Shown piece after piece: positions 25,519 through 34,601 of a DNA stretch of 64,000 nucleotides (the stretch's first letter is position 1; every line of letters starts with the position of its first letter). The notes beneath the pieces were generated by a model. The model had not been told where the DNA came from, did no database searches, and saw nothing but the letters and a program-made list of their open reading frames with translations. The position numbers were made by a program, and so were the translations under genes. The stretch covers positions 1 to 64,000 of the forward strand of contig JAQTXW010000001.1 of NCBI GenBank assembly GCA_028688575.1, in the 5' to 3' direction. This DNA is from Methylotenera sp. Lineage in GTDB: Bacteria; Pseudomonadota; Gammaproteobacteria; Burkholderiales; Methylophilaceae.

Positions 25519-27201
25519 ATGTATAAATATGATGAAATAGATCAACAAATTGTTGATGAACGTGTCGCGCAGTATCGTGACCAAGTCCGTCGCTATCTTG
25601 CAGGCGAGTTGAGTGAAGACGAGTTCCGCCCCCTGCGCCTGCAAAATGGCTTGTACATTCAACGCCACGCGCCCATGTTGCGCATTGCCGTACCTTACGG
25701 CATGCTATCCAGCAAGCAATTGCGTAAACTGGGTGATATCGCAAAAAAATACGACAAAGGCTACGGACATTTCAGTACACGTCAAAATCTGCAGCTTAAC
25801 TGGCCAAAACTAGAAGACACGCCAGACATTCTGGCTGAGTTGGCAACAGTGCAAATGCACGCAATTCAAACCTCTGGCAACTGCATCCGCAACATCACCA
25901 CAGACCAATTTGTAGGCATTGCGCCTGACGAAATCATTGACCCACGTGCTATCGCAGAGATTATGCGCCAGTGGAGTACATTCCATCCTGAATTTGCCCT
26001 GTTGCCACGCAAGTTTAAAATCGCAGTTTCTGGCACAGCAGAAGACCGTGCGATTATTCAGGCGCATGACATTGGCATGGAGTTTTACCTTGATCACAAT
26101 CAACAAATTGCGGTCAAGGTATGGGTTGGCGGCGGGCTAGGCCGCACCCCAATACTCGGTACAGTGATACGCGAGCACCTGGAATGGCAGCACGCATTGA
26201 CTTACTGCGAGGCTATTGTTCGCGTTTACAACCTGCATGGCCGCCGCGACAACGCCTACAAAGCGCGTATCAAGATTTTAGTAAAAGCACTGGGCATTGA
26301 TGCGTTCCGTCAACAAGTAGAAGCTGAATGGTTAAACCTGAAAGATAACGCAAACACCATCACCGAAGCCGAACTGGCTCGTGTGGCCCAACACTTTGAA
26401 CCCATGCCCTACGAGACACTGTCTGAGCACGATGCGCGCTTTGATGCGGCAATTGCCAGCAACACGGCTTTTGCCTCATGGGTTAAACGCAACGTACATG
26501 CCCATAAGCAACCAGGTTACCGCGCTGTGACATTGTCATTAAAACCACATGGCAAACCACCTGGTGACATCACCTCTGAGCAAATGTGGTTAGTTGCCGA
26601 CTTGGCAGACCAATACAGCTTTGGCGAACTACGCTCTTCGCATGAACAAAACCTGATTTTGGCTGATGTTAAGCTAGGTGATTTGTATAGCGTATGGGAA
26701 AAAGCACGCGCCAACGGCTTGGCAACAGCCAACATTGGCCTGCTCTCAGACATCATCTGCTGCCCAGGTGGTGATTTCTGCTCATTAGCCAACGCAAAAA
26801 GTATTCCGATTGCCGAAGCGATTCAGATGCAATTCGACAATCTGGATTACCTGCACGACATTGGCGACTTGGAGCTCAATATTTCAGGCTGCATGAATGC
26901 ATGCGGCCACCATCATGTCGGGCATATTGGTATTTTAGGGGTAGATAAAGATGGCTCGGAATGGTACCAGGTCACAATTGGCGGCAAGCAAGGCAACGAT
27001 GCCAGCATCGGCAGTGTAATTGGCCCTGCTTTTTCTGCGGAAGAAATGCCAGGCGTTGTACAAAAGCTGATTGATGTATATATTGAGGCGAGAACTGAAG
27101 AGGAGCGCTTTATTGACACAGTCAGACGCATTGGTGTTGCGCCCTTTAAGCAACATGTCTATGCGGATAAAAACCTGGCAAAAGAAGGAGCGGCCGCATG
27201 A
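25519..27201 (+). CDS. cysI: Sulfite reductase hemoprotein subunit (CysI-like)
   Basis: A 560-residue nitrite/sulfite reductase of the siroheme and 4Fe-4S family. The C-terminal cluster motif is intact: CPGGDFC (C-x5-C) at about 410-420 and CMNACGHHH (C-x3-C) some 40 residues later. Ferredoxin-like nitrite/sulfite repeats are seen at GYGHFSTRQNLQLNWPKLED and FGELRSSHEQN. It reduces sulfite to sulfide. No CysJ flavoprotein is found nearby; the next gene, a DUF934 protein overlapping by ATGA, takes that place, so electrons may come from ferredoxin or another donor. Nitrite reductase is an alternative, disfavoured by the cys context. Confidence 0.93.
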   Translation: MYKYDEIDQQIVDERVAQYRDQVRRYLAGELSEDEFRPLRLQNGLYIQRHAPMLRIAVPYGMLSSKQLRKLGDIAKKYDKGYGHFSTRQNLQLNWPKLEDTPDILAELATVQMHAIQTSGNCIRNITTDQFVGIAPDEIIDPRAIAEIMRQWSTFHPEFALLPRKFKIAVSGTAEDRAIIQAHDIGMEFYLDHNQQIAVKVWVGGGLGRTPILGTVIREHLEWQHALTYCEAIVRVYNLHGRRDNAYKARIKILVKALGIDAFRQQVEAEWLNLKDNANTITEAELARVAQHFEPMPYETLSEHDARFDAAIASNTAFASWVKRNVHAHKQPGYRAVTLSLKPHGKPPGDITSEQMWLVADLADQYSFGELRSSHEQNLILADVKLGDLYSVWEKARANGLATANIGLLSDIICCPGGDFCSLANAKSIPIAEAIQMQFDNLDYLHDIGDLELNISGCMNACGHHHVGHIGILGVDKDGSEWYQVTIGGKQGNDASIGSVIGPAFSAEEMPGVVQKLIDVYIEARTEEERFIDTVRRIGVAPFKQHVYADKNLAKEGAAA

Positions 27202-27815
27202 GCAATTTAATCGCATTGCAAAATGACACGGCTAACATCGTGCAGGATGAATGGACACTGGTTAACTTACCAGCAACACAGGTGGAAGTGCGTAAACAGG
27301 CAGGTAAAGTTGTGCTGTTTAAGTTAACGGGCGAAGCATCTGTCGCCGAAGAACAAGTCAAAAATACAATCATTCCTGAAACAGGTAAAATCATCGTGCC
27401 TTTGCGTGTTTTTATCGCACGCAATCAAGAACTCACGCAAAAATTAGCCAAAGGTGAAGTTGGCGTTTGGTTGGCGACACATGAGTTAATTGAAGATTTG
27501 ATTGCCAATGTTGAAGACATCAACACTTTGCCAATCATTGCAATCTTTGTTGAGCGTTTTGCCGATGGCCGTATTTTCTCACTCGGCACATTGTTACGCA
27601 CACGTCATCACTTTAAAAATGAACTACGAGCGTTTGGAGATGTGCTGCGCGATCAGCTATTTTTCTTAAAACGCAGTGGCTTTAATAGCTTTTTCATCCG
27701 GCAAGACCGTTCTGCTCAAGAGGCAATCGCTGGCTTAAAAGATTTTAGCGCGCCGTATCAAGGTGCGGTTGATGAGCCTCGTCCAGCATTCACGCGTTAC
27801 AACCGAGGCATATAA
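27198..27815 (+). CDS. DUF934 family protein, partner of CysI
   Basis: A 205-residue protein of the DUF934 family, with SVAEEQVKNTIIPETGKIIVPLRVF, DINTLPIIAIFVERFADGRIFSLGTLLRTR and a conserved FRDQLFFLKRSGFNSFFIR block. These genes accompany cysI in many proteobacteria that lack cysJ. It is thought to help assemble or deliver electrons to the hemoprotein, but this is not proven. AAGGAG lies just upstream of the ATG, which overlaps the cysI stop. cysH follows 3 bases later. Confidence 0.9.
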   Translation: MSNLIALQNDTANIVQDEWTLVNLPATQVEVRKQAGKVVLFKLTGEASVAEEQVKNTIIPETGKIIVPLRVFIARNQELTQKLAKGEVGVWLATHELIEDLIANVEDINTLPIIAIFVERFADGRIFSLGTLLRTRHHFKNELRAFGDVLRDQLFFLKRSGFNSFFIRQDRSAQEAIAGLKDFSAPYQGAVDEPRPAFTRYNRGI

Positions 27816-27818
27816 GTC

Positions 27819-28595
27819 ATGTCAGATGTTGATTTAGGCCAAGTCGTGATGCTCAAACCTGCTGCCAACAATCCAGCAACCAGACCAGCACTCACTGACT
27901 CTTTAGTGAATCAAGTCAATAGTAAAGCCAGTATAGTCATCGCTTTACTCAATGCCGCAGTTGCAGAACTTGGGGCTGGCAACATCACCTTTGCCAACAG
28001 CTTTGGTGCTGAAGACATGGTGCTCACCGATATTATTCAACGCAATCAGCTTAACATCGAGATTTTTTCACTCGACACTGGCCGCTTGCCTAGCGAAACC
28101 TACGATTTGATGGCTAAAACCGAGCAAGCCTACCAGACCAAACTCAAGGTTTACTTTCCACTTGCCACTCACGTTGAAAACTACGTGAGCACGCACGGTA
28201 TTAACGCGTTTTATGAATCTATAGAGTTACGTAAAGCCTGCTGTTTTATGCGCAAGGTTGAACCTTTGCAGCGCGCTTTAAAAGGCAAAAAAGCCTGGAT
28301 AACAGGCATGCGTGCAGAGCAATCAGCAACCCGTGTTAATCTACCCACGCGTGAGTTTGACACAGGCAATCAGCTGGATAAATTCAATCCATTAAGTGAT
28401 TGGACAGAACAGGAAGTCTGGGCCTATATTCGATTGCATGAAGTGCCCTATAATAAACTACATGACCAGTTCTACCCTAGCATCGGATGTGCGCCTTGTA
28501 CACGCGCAGTTGCCATGGGGGAAGATGTACGTGCTGGCCGTTGGTGGTGGGAAGACCCAAACAGTAAAGAGTGTGGCTTGCACGTGAAGAAATAA
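27819..28595 (+). CDS. cysH: Adenylylsulfate (APS) reductase, 4Fe-4S type
   Basis: A 258-residue thioredoxin-dependent reductase of the PAPS/APS reductase family. The cysteine pairs of the APS-reducing type, CC within RKACCFMRK and C-x-x-C within GCAPCTRA, hold a 4Fe-4S cluster; PAPS reductases of E. coli lack them. The catalytic Cys is in KECGLHVKK near the C terminus. GRLPSETYDL and the LSGDTGRL-like SLDTGRL loop bind the nucleotide. With no APS kinase in the window, direct APS reduction to sulfite is expected. Confidence 0.93.
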   Translation: MSDVDLGQVVMLKPAANNPATRPALTDSLVNQVNSKASIVIALLNAAVAELGAGNITFANSFGAEDMVLTDIIQRNQLNIEIFSLDTGRLPSETYDLMAKTEQAYQTKLKVYFPLATHVENYVSTHGINAFYESIELRKACCFMRKVEPLQRALKGKKAWITGMRAEQSATRVNLPTREFDTGNQLDKFNPLSDWTEQEVWAYIRLHEVPYNKLHDQFYPSIGCAPCTRAVAMGEDVRAGRWWWEDPNSKECGLHVKK

Positions 28596-28605
28596 ACTCT
28601 TTTAA

Positions 28606-28702
28606 TTAGCCACAGATAAACACGGATATACACACATCAAGTGCAATGACCTATCTCATGTAATTTGAATACCCGTGTTAATCAGTGTTTATCTGTGACT
28701 AA
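28606..28702. repeat. Palindromic intergenic repeat upstream of cysD, copy 1
   Basis: The arm at 28606-28627, TTAGCCACAGATAAACACGG, and the arm at 28681-28702, ATCAGTGTTTATCTGTGACT, are inverted repeats with two mismatches over 22 bases. Similar CCACAGATAAACACGG sequences recur between genes in many environmental bacterial genomes (recalled, not searched). The middle 53 bases are not paired to each other. It separates cysH from cysD. Confidence 0.7.
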
Positions 28703-28725
28703 ATAACACTTTTAAAAATATAACT

Positions 28726-29667
28726 ATGACAACTCAACAAAACCAAACACAACCACTCTCACATCTCGACTGGCTAGAATCTGAAGCCATCCATATTCTA
28801 CGTGAGGTTGCAGGGCAATGCTCAAACCCAGTGCTACTATTCTCTGGTGGCAAAGACTCCCTTTGCATTTTACGACTGGCAGAAAAAGCATTTCGCCCTG
28901 GTAAGTTTCCTTTTCCGTTACTGCACATCGACACTGGCCACAATTATCAAGAAGTGATTAACTTTCGCGACCAGCGTGCGGCTGAATTAGGCGAGCGTTT
29001 AATTGTACGCTCTGTTGAAGATTCAATGCAGCGCGGCACAGTGGTGCTTAAAACAGCTGATGAGCCACGCAATAAACATCAATCGGTCACACTGCTCGAA
29101 GCCATTGAAGAATTTGGCTTTGACTGCTGCATTGGTGGCGCACGTCGCGATGAAGAAAAAGCCCGTGCCAAAGAGCGCATCATGAGTTTTCGTGATGAGT
29201 TTGGTCAGTGGGATCCTAAAAATCAACGTCCAGAACTTTGGAACCTGTATAACGCACGCGCACATAAAGGTGAAAACATTCGCGCATTTCCTATTTCCAA
29301 CTGGACAGAAATGGACGTATGGCAGTATATCGAGCGTGAGCACCTGGCGCTGCCCAGCATTTATTTTGCGCATCAGCGTGATATCGTCATGCGTGCTGGT
29401 GCGATTGTGCCCGCCAACGTTCCACTAGCTAATGGCGAAGTCATTAACCAGCCCAAAGCAGGTGAGGAAGTGATTAACATGCAAGTGCGCTTTAGAACCG
29501 TGGGCGACATCACCTGTACTGCTCCCGTCATCAGCGATGCGGACAATATCTCTAAAATCGTGCTGGAAACAGCCACCACCACTATTACCGAACGCGGCGC
29601 AACACGTTTGGATGACCAAACCTCTGACGCCAGCATGGAACAACGTAAAAAAGAGGGCTATTTTTAA
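28726..29667 (+). CDS. cysD: Sulfate adenylyltransferase subunit 2
   Basis: The 313-residue catalytic subunit of ATP sulfurylase: PP-loop LFSGGKDSLCIL near residue 38, HIDTGHNYQEVI, GGARRDEEKARAKER, and AFPISNWTEMDVWQYIE. It adenylates sulfate to APS, driven by GTP hydrolysis in CysN. It is bounded on each side by a palindromic repeat, so it may carry its own promoter or be expressed with the flanking genes. The start lacks a strong Shine-Dalgarno sequence. Confidence 0.96.
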   Translation: MTTQQNQTQPLSHLDWLESEAIHILREVAGQCSNPVLLFSGGKDSLCILRLAEKAFRPGKFPFPLLHIDTGHNYQEVINFRDQRAAELGERLIVRSVEDSMQRGTVVLKTADEPRNKHQSVTLLEAIEEFGFDCCIGGARRDEEKARAKERIMSFRDEFGQWDPKNQRPELWNLYNARAHKGENIRAFPISNWTEMDVWQYIEREHLALPSIYFAHQRDIVMRAGAIVPANVPLANGEVINQPKAGEEVINMQVRFRTVGDITCTAPVISDADNISKIVLETATTTITERGATRLDDQTSDASMEQRKKEGYF

Positions 29668-29674
29668 AAACAAG

Positions 29675-29775
29675 TTAAGCCACAGACAACCCCATCATTT
29701 TGCGATGCTAAGGTACATTTAAACATCGTTATTTTTTGATTTTATCCGAGTTTTTTGGCGTCCATCTGCGGCTAA
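29675..29775. repeat. Palindromic intergenic repeat downstream of cysD, copy 2
   Basis: A degenerate relative of the repeat at 28606: left arm TTAAGCCACAGACAAC (29675-29690), right arm TCCATCTGCGGCTAA (29761-29775), which is the inverse of TTAGCCGCAGATGGA. The interior contains several T runs (for example TTATTTTTTGATTTTA) that could end transcription. The two copies bracket cysD. Confidence 0.55.
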
Positions 29776-29806
29776 TTTTAAGTTTTTAACTTTTTGAAAA
29801 AATCAT

Positions 29807-31105
29807 ATGACACATACACACTCACATCACGATTCACTTCTACGCTTTATGACCTGCGGCTCTGTTGATGATGGCAAAAGCACGCTGATTGGACGCCTGC
29901 TATATGACACCAAAACCATTTTGGCTGATACGCTGACGCAGATTTCAAATACATCTAAAAAACGCGGCATGGAAGCTGTGGATTTATCATTACTTACTGA
30001 TGGTTTGCAGGCTGAGCGCGAGCAAGGCATCACCATTGATGTTGCTTATCGTTACTTTAGCACTGGCACGCGCAAATATATTATTGCAGATGCCCCTGGT
30101 CATGAGCAATATACCCGCAACATGGTCACTGCCGCTTCCACTGCGAATCTCGCGATTATTTTAATTGACGCACGCAAAGGCGTGCTCACGCAAACACGCC
30201 GCCATAGCTACTTAGCGCATCTGGTTGGCATTCCCCACATTGTGGTGGCTGTCAATAAAATGGACCTGGTAAATTACGACCAGACCGTCTACGACAAAAT
30301 TTGTGCTGATTATTTAGCTTTTGCCAATGAAATTGGCCTGCTTCGTAACAGTGATAATGAAGCCGGACACGACATTCGCTTTATCCCGATGTCTGCACTT
30401 AATGGCGACATGCTGGTTGACCGTCTTGACAGCATGCCTTGGTATCAAGGTGAGACATTATTGGAAATACTCGAAAAAGCGCCCGCCGCCCACACTGAAC
30501 AATCAGAAGCATTTCGTTTTCCCGTGCAGTTTGTATGCCGCCCACACGCCTCCGACAACCCAGAATTGCATGATTTCCGCGGATTTATGGGTCGTGTAGA
30601 ATCGGGGGAGATTGCCGTGGGAGACGCAGTGACTGTACTCCCTAATGGCTACCACTCTAAAGTCAAGGCTATACAGATAGGCGAGCAACCATTGCAATCT
30701 GCTAAAACCGAGCAAAGTATCACCCTGCTCTTAGAAGATGAAATTGACACTTCACGCGGGGACATGATTGTAAAAACAGAGGAAGCCAATGAACCAGTTA
30801 AACAAATTGAGGCTTTTGTCTGCTGGCTTTCAGAAACGCCTTTATCTCCAGCTCGCACATATTTAGTGCGCCACACCTCACGTGAATCCAAAGCCAAAGT
30901 AGGCACCATTAGCTACAAAGTCGATGTAAACACACTGGAGCAGCAAGCAACTACAGATTTGAAGATGAATGATATTGCACGCATCAGTTTCAAACTAGCC
31001 CAGCCGCTCATGGTTGATAGCTACTCAAGTAACCGCGCGACTGGCGCTTTCATTATTATTGACGAATCCACCAACAATACCGTTGGCGCGGGCATGATAA
31101 TCTAA
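29807..31105 (+). CDS. cysN: Sulfate adenylyltransferase subunit 1 (GTPase)
   Basis: The 432-residue EF-Tu-like subunit that couples GTP hydrolysis to sulfate activation. G1 is CGSVDDGKSTLIGRL near residue 17, then the G2/G3 motifs QGITIDVAYRYF and DAPGHEQYTRNM, NKMDLV and SAL at G4/G5. The protein ends after domain III with no C-terminal APS kinase extension, so it is a plain CysN, not CysNC. It follows cysD by 139 bases containing repeat copy 2. Confidence 0.96.
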   Translation: MTHTHSHHDSLLRFMTCGSVDDGKSTLIGRLLYDTKTILADTLTQISNTSKKRGMEAVDLSLLTDGLQAEREQGITIDVAYRYFSTGTRKYIIADAPGHEQYTRNMVTAASTANLAIILIDARKGVLTQTRRHSYLAHLVGIPHIVVAVNKMDLVNYDQTVYDKICADYLAFANEIGLLRNSDNEAGHDIRFIPMSALNGDMLVDRLDSMPWYQGETLLEILEKAPAAHTEQSEAFRFPVQFVCRPHASDNPELHDFRGFMGRVESGEIAVGDAVTVLPNGYHSKVKAIQIGEQPLQSAKTEQSITLLLEDEIDTSRGDMIVKTEEANEPVKQIEAFVCWLSETPLSPARTYLVRHTSRESKAKVGTISYKVDVNTLEQQATTDLKMNDIARISFKLAQPLMVDSYSSNRATGAFIIIDESTNNTVGAGMII

Positions 31106-31149
31106 TAAAATAACGCTTTAGCTCTTGCAAGCATTAAAGGACTGTAAAA

Positions 31150-31473
31150 ATGACTTATGTCGTTACCGAAAATTGTATCCAATGTAAATATACTGACTGT
31201 GTAGATGTCTGCCCAGTAGATTGCTTTGTAGAAGGCCCAAACTTTCTAGCCATTAATCCTGATGAGTGCATTGACTGCACGCTTTGTGTTGCAGAATGCC
31301 CCGCAGAAGCAATTTTTGCTGAAGATGACGTTCCCGCCGACCAGCAGGAATTTATTGCACTTAACGCACGCTTAGCAGAACTGTGGCCAGTGATTACCTC
31401 ACGCAAGGAAGCACTTGAAGACGCCGACGCAATGAATGGTGTACCTGGTAAACGTGATTTGCTGATTGAGTAA
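31150..31473 (+). CDS. fdxA: 7Fe ferredoxin FdxA
   Basis: A 107-residue ferredoxin of the Azotobacter FdI type. Cluster ligands lie in [18 protein letters not shown] (a 3Fe-4S site with a mixed pattern) and [16 protein letters not shown] (4Fe-4S), followed by the usual long helical tail with [19 protein letters not shown] lies before the ATG. It is 44 bases after cysN, so it could serve as electron carrier to the CysI hemoprotein, though FdxA genes are also found in other contexts. Confidence 0.93.
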   Translation: MTYVVTENCIQCKYTDCVDVCPVDCFVEGPNFLAINPDECIDCTLCVAECPAEAIFAEDDVPADQQEFIALNARLAELWPVITSRKEALEDADAMNGVPGKRDLLIE

Positions 31474-31488
31474 TCTCAAGTTTACGAC

Positions 31489-31516
31489 ATAAAGGAGGCA
31501 TAGGCCTCCTTTTTTG
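31489..31516 (+). terminator. Rho-independent terminator after fdxA
   Basis: AAAGGAGGC-ATA-GGCCTCCTTTTTT: GAGGC/GCCTC arms with a small loop and a T run, 16 bases after the fdxA stop. It closes the cys gene run. The T run ends five bases before the next gene's ATG. Confidence 0.85.
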
Positions 31517-31520
31517 TTAA

Positions 31521-32012
31521 ATGCATACTCCTCTAAAATATCTCCAGCACTACCCCATTGCCTTGCAAGATAAAATCAGGCAGCTGCACAGCCAGAACCA
31601 GCTAGGCGATTACCTTGCTCAGCGCTATCCTCAAGGCCACGCTATACAAACGGATAAGGCACTCTATCAGTACAGCAATGAAATAAAGCAGGCATTTTTA
31701 CGCAATGCGCCGTTGTTAGACAAAGTCTATTATGACAGTCGGTTGAGCATAGCACATCACGCGCTGGGCCTTAACACGGCCATTTCCAGAGTACAAGGCG
31801 GCAAACTGAAAGCTAAGAAAGAAATCCGAATTTCTGCTTTATTTAAAGAAGCACCTGCTGATTTTTTACGCATGATTGTGGTACATGAGCTGGCGCACTT
31901 GAAAGAGCGCCATCATGACAAGGCATTTTACCAGTTATGCCAGCACATGGCACCAGACTACCATCAGCTGGAATTCGATTGCAGGGTCTATTTAACCTGG
32001 AAAAACTGTTAG
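31521..32012 (+). CDS. YgjP-like metallopeptidase (M48-like domain)
   Basis: A 163-residue protein with VVHELAHLKERHHDKAFYQL near residue 117, where HELAH is the zinc motif and the next His group is the third ligand. The N-terminal TPLKYLQHYP and QGGKLKAKKEIRIS are typical of the YgjP/DUF45 family. No signal peptide, so it is probably cytoplasmic. The start is very close to the preceding terminator and has no Shine-Dalgarno sequence; either a leaderless message or a promoter overlapping the terminator would be needed. Confidence 0.88.
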   Translation: MHTPLKYLQHYPIALQDKIRQLHSQNQLGDYLAQRYPQGHAIQTDKALYQYSNEIKQAFLRNAPLLDKVYYDSRLSIAHHALGLNTAISRVQGGKLKAKKEIRISALFKEAPADFLRMIVVHELAHLKERHHDKAFYQLCQHMAPDYHQLEFDCRVYLTWKNC

Positions 32013-32060
32013 CCAAAAACTATCATGCATTTGATGTTTGAACAAACATGTCCCAAATCG

Positions 32061-33254
32061 TCACTCACTTTTAGTTATCCATAACTTGCTTTGTTTGAGC
32101 ACTAGCCAGCTAAAAATCAAATATCCAGCCATGGCCATGGCCAAGCCTGAGGGCGCATACCATACCAATGGCACAATGATTCCTGCTGATATTGTAGATA
32201 ACAGCATTTGTATAAAGGCCTGCCCCGATGCTGCCGTACCGCGTATTTTAGGGTGTCTATCAAGAGCAGCGAGCGAGAGTATCGGCATAGCCAGCGCCAT
32301 ACCCACATTAAACAAGGCAACGGGTAGAATATTATTAACAGAATTTACTGGCAACACAAAACATACCAACAGATTTAACAAGACCATCGCCGCCATCCAT
32401 AAATAAGCCAGTTTAACGACCTTATGACGAGCGTACCGACCTGCAGCGCGCTTAGCTAAATATGAGCCTAGCACCATGCCTAACACTGTAGGGATAAACA
32501 TCCAGCCAAACTGGTGTTCACTTAACCCCAAGTGCTTTACTAAAAAAACCGGGCTGGCAAGTACATATACAAAAAAGCTGGCAAAGTTGGCACCTAAGGC
32601 AAATACGACAAAATTAAATTCCTTATCGCTAAAGATAATACGGTAATCTTTTATCACTTGCTTTGCAGAGAGTGGCATGCGCTTTTCTTTGTGCATGGTT
32701 TCTGGCAGATAATACACAGCGGCCCATAAACTGACTGCTGCATACAAAGCTAAAAATACAAAAATCGCCTGCCAGTGAATGCCGAGTAACAACCCGCCAA
32801 TGATAGGTGCTACAGCAGGTGCAATGCCAAATAACATCTGCACGGTTGCCATCACGCGCTGTGCCTGTGCTCCTTCAAATAAATCACGTACCATTGCGCG
32901 CGCAACAACATTGCCAGCGCCGCCAGAAATACCCTGCAACGCGCGAAAAAACCATAAGGTTTCAATATTTGGGGCAAAAGCACAGCCAATCGAGGCAAAC
33001 ACAAACACGCCTAGTCCAATTTTAATTGTTGTAATGCGCCCGATTGAGTCTGAAATGGCACCATGCCATAGCGTCATTAGCGCATAAGGCAGCAAGTAGA
33101 AGGTAAGGCTCTGCTGTAGCGCTAGTGGACTTGCCTGCAAACCGTCTTCCAAGGCAGGAAAAGCAGGTAAATAGGTGTCGATGGCAAAAGGAGCCAGTGC
33201 GGCCAGGCTTGCCAGTACAACCGCAAATAACAAAGGAGATGAAGAATGTCTCAA
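32061..33254 (-). CDS. Bcr/CflA family multidrug efflux transporter
   Basis: A 397-residue major facilitator protein with twelve predicted helices. The DHA1-type motif A-like DSIGRITTIKIGL follows helix 2, and the N-terminal PFAIDTYLPAFPALEDGL is typical of the Bcr/CflA subfamily, which exports drugs such as bicyclomycin and chloramphenicol. Substrates here are unknown. It converges with the YgjP gene, 48 bases apart, with no clear terminator there. Confidence 0.92.
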   Translation of the reverse strand: MRHSSSPLLFAVVLASLAALAPFAIDTYLPAFPALEDGLQASPLALQQSLTFYLLPYALMTLWHGAISDSIGRITTIKIGLGVFVFASIGCAFAPNIETLWFFRALQGISGGAGNVVARAMVRDLFEGAQAQRVMATVQMLFGIAPAVAPIIGGLLLGIHWQAIFVFLALYAAVSLWAAVYYLPETMHKEKRMPLSAKQVIKDYRIIFSDKEFNFVVFALGANFASFFVYVLASPVFLVKHLGLSEHQFGWMFIPTVLGMVLGSYLAKRAAGRYARHKVVKLAYLWMAAMVLLNLLVCFVLPVNSVNNILPVALFNVGMALAMPILSLAALDRHPKIRGTAASGQAFIQMLLSTISAGIIVPLVWYAPSGLAMAMAGYLIFSWLVLKQSKLWITKSE

Positions 33255-33272
33255 AATATACTTTCTAATAAA

Positions 33273-33305
33273 AAACGCGCTGCTGATTTAATCAGTAGCG
33301 CGTTA
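33273..33305 (-). terminator. Terminator of the pqq operon
   Basis: AACGCGCTGCTGATTTAATC and its inverted partner (ATCAGTAGCGCGTT) form a strong near-perfect stem at 33274-33304 with one mismatch. Read on the minus strand the stem is followed by a T run (GCGCGTTTTTTAT), so it terminates leftward transcription from pqqE, just before the start of the efflux gene. Confidence 0.85.
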
Positions 33306-33357
33306 GATTAACCTAGATTACGCGTTATTACTACGCCATCACTGCATAAACAAAGTG

Positions 33358-34581
33358 CTATGGCAAGGCATGGAACTCATCCACGCGTGCCTGCAGTTCA
33401 CCTGCAATCATTTTTTTGGAATTTTTGTCGTTGCGAAACACAATAGGCTGAGCCGCAATTGCAGGGTTCTTGGCATCTTCAATCGCTTGGTCAATCAAGT
33501 GATGATAAGGTGATTTACTGCATACTGGGTCGGCAGCTTCTGCGTCACCTGTCAGCAAGAAAGATTGGCAGCGACAACCTCCCAAGTCTTTTTCTTTTTC
33601 CTCACAGCTACGGCATGGCTCTTTCATCCAGCTATCGCCGCGATATTTATTAAAAGCTGGCGATTCTTTCCAGCTCCATCCCAGGTCATTATCTTTAACA
33701 TTAGGAAACTGCATATTAGGCAGCACGCGTGCTGAGTGACAAGGCAACACATCACCGTTGGCAGTGACAATCATAAACACTTCACCCCAGCCATTCATGC
33801 ATTTTTTTGGCCGATCCGAGAAGTAATCGGGCACGACAAAGAAAATCTTCATTTTACTGCCTGATTGCGCTCTGAATTCATTGGTGACTCTTTCCGCCTC
33901 ATCTACCTGCTCTTTTGTCGGCATTAACTGACTGCGGTTGACCAGCGACCAGCCATAATATTGCGTATTAGCCAACTCGATATATTCAGCACCCAGCGCA
34001 TCTGCCATTTCCAGAATCTGCTTCATGTGGCCGATGTTGTAACGATGAATCACCACGTTAAGCACCATGGGGTATCCATGCCCTTTAATCATGGCGGCTA
34101 CTTTTTTCTTGAGCTCAAATGTTTTGGTGTTGGTAATGAAATTGTTAATCTCTTCGGTAATATCGTGCATTGACAGTTGGATATGATCCAAACCGCCTTC
34201 TTTAAACGCTTGGATGCGCTTTTCGGTTAAGCCTACACCTGACGTAATCAAATTGCTGTAATAACCTAGTTTTTTAGCCTCAATCACGATCTCTTCAATA
34301 TCATCACGCAGTAAGGGTTCACCGCCTGAAATCCCCAGCTGAATTGCGCCAAGTTTACGCGCATCGCGCAATGCCTGTATCCATTGCTCGGTGGTGAGTT
34401 CATTTTGGGTGTGCTTGTCGTAATCGGTCGGGTTGTAGCAAAACGCACAATGCAAAGGGCAGCGGTAAGTCACCTCGGCTAACAGCCATAGCGGTTGAGT
34501 TTGCGTGGCGCTGGCTGCCACACCGTTATTTTGTGCAATGGTTTTTTGCACCACTGATTCACCTAAAGAGGCTTGTGTCAT
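33358..34581 (-). CDS. pqqE: PQQ biosynthesis radical SAM enzyme PqqE
   Basis: Links Glu and Tyr side chains of PqqA in the first PQQ step. The 407-residue protein has the radical SAM motif CPLHCAFCYNP (C-x3-C-x2-C) near residue 41, GISGGEPLLRDD, and C-terminal SPASM cluster cysteines: CHSARVLP, CRSCEEKEKDLGGCRCQ. The N-terminal 30 residues before the domain (MTQASLGESVVQKTIAQNN...) is longer than usual. GGAG eight bases upstream supports the start. Confidence 0.97.
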   Translation of the reverse strand: MTQASLGESVVQKTIAQNNGVAASATQTQPLWLLAEVTYRCPLHCAFCYNPTDYDKHTQNELTTEQWIQALRDARKLGAIQLGISGGEPLLRDDIEEIVIEAKKLGYYSNLITSGVGLTEKRIQAFKEGGLDHIQLSMHDITEEINNFITNTKTFELKKKVAAMIKGHGYPMVLNVVIHRYNIGHMKQILEMADALGAEYIELANTQYYGWSLVNRSQLMPTKEQVDEAERVTNEFRAQSGSKMKIFFVVPDYFSDRPKKCMNGWGEVFMIVTANGDVLPCHSARVLPNMQFPNVKDNDLGWSWKESPAFNKYRGDSWMKEPCRSCEEKEKDLGGCRCQSFLLTGDAEAADPVCSKSPYHHLIDQAIEDAKNPAIAAQPIVFRNDKNSKKMIAGELQARVDEFHALP

Positions 34582-34601
34582 TTTACTACTCCTGAATTCG
34601 C

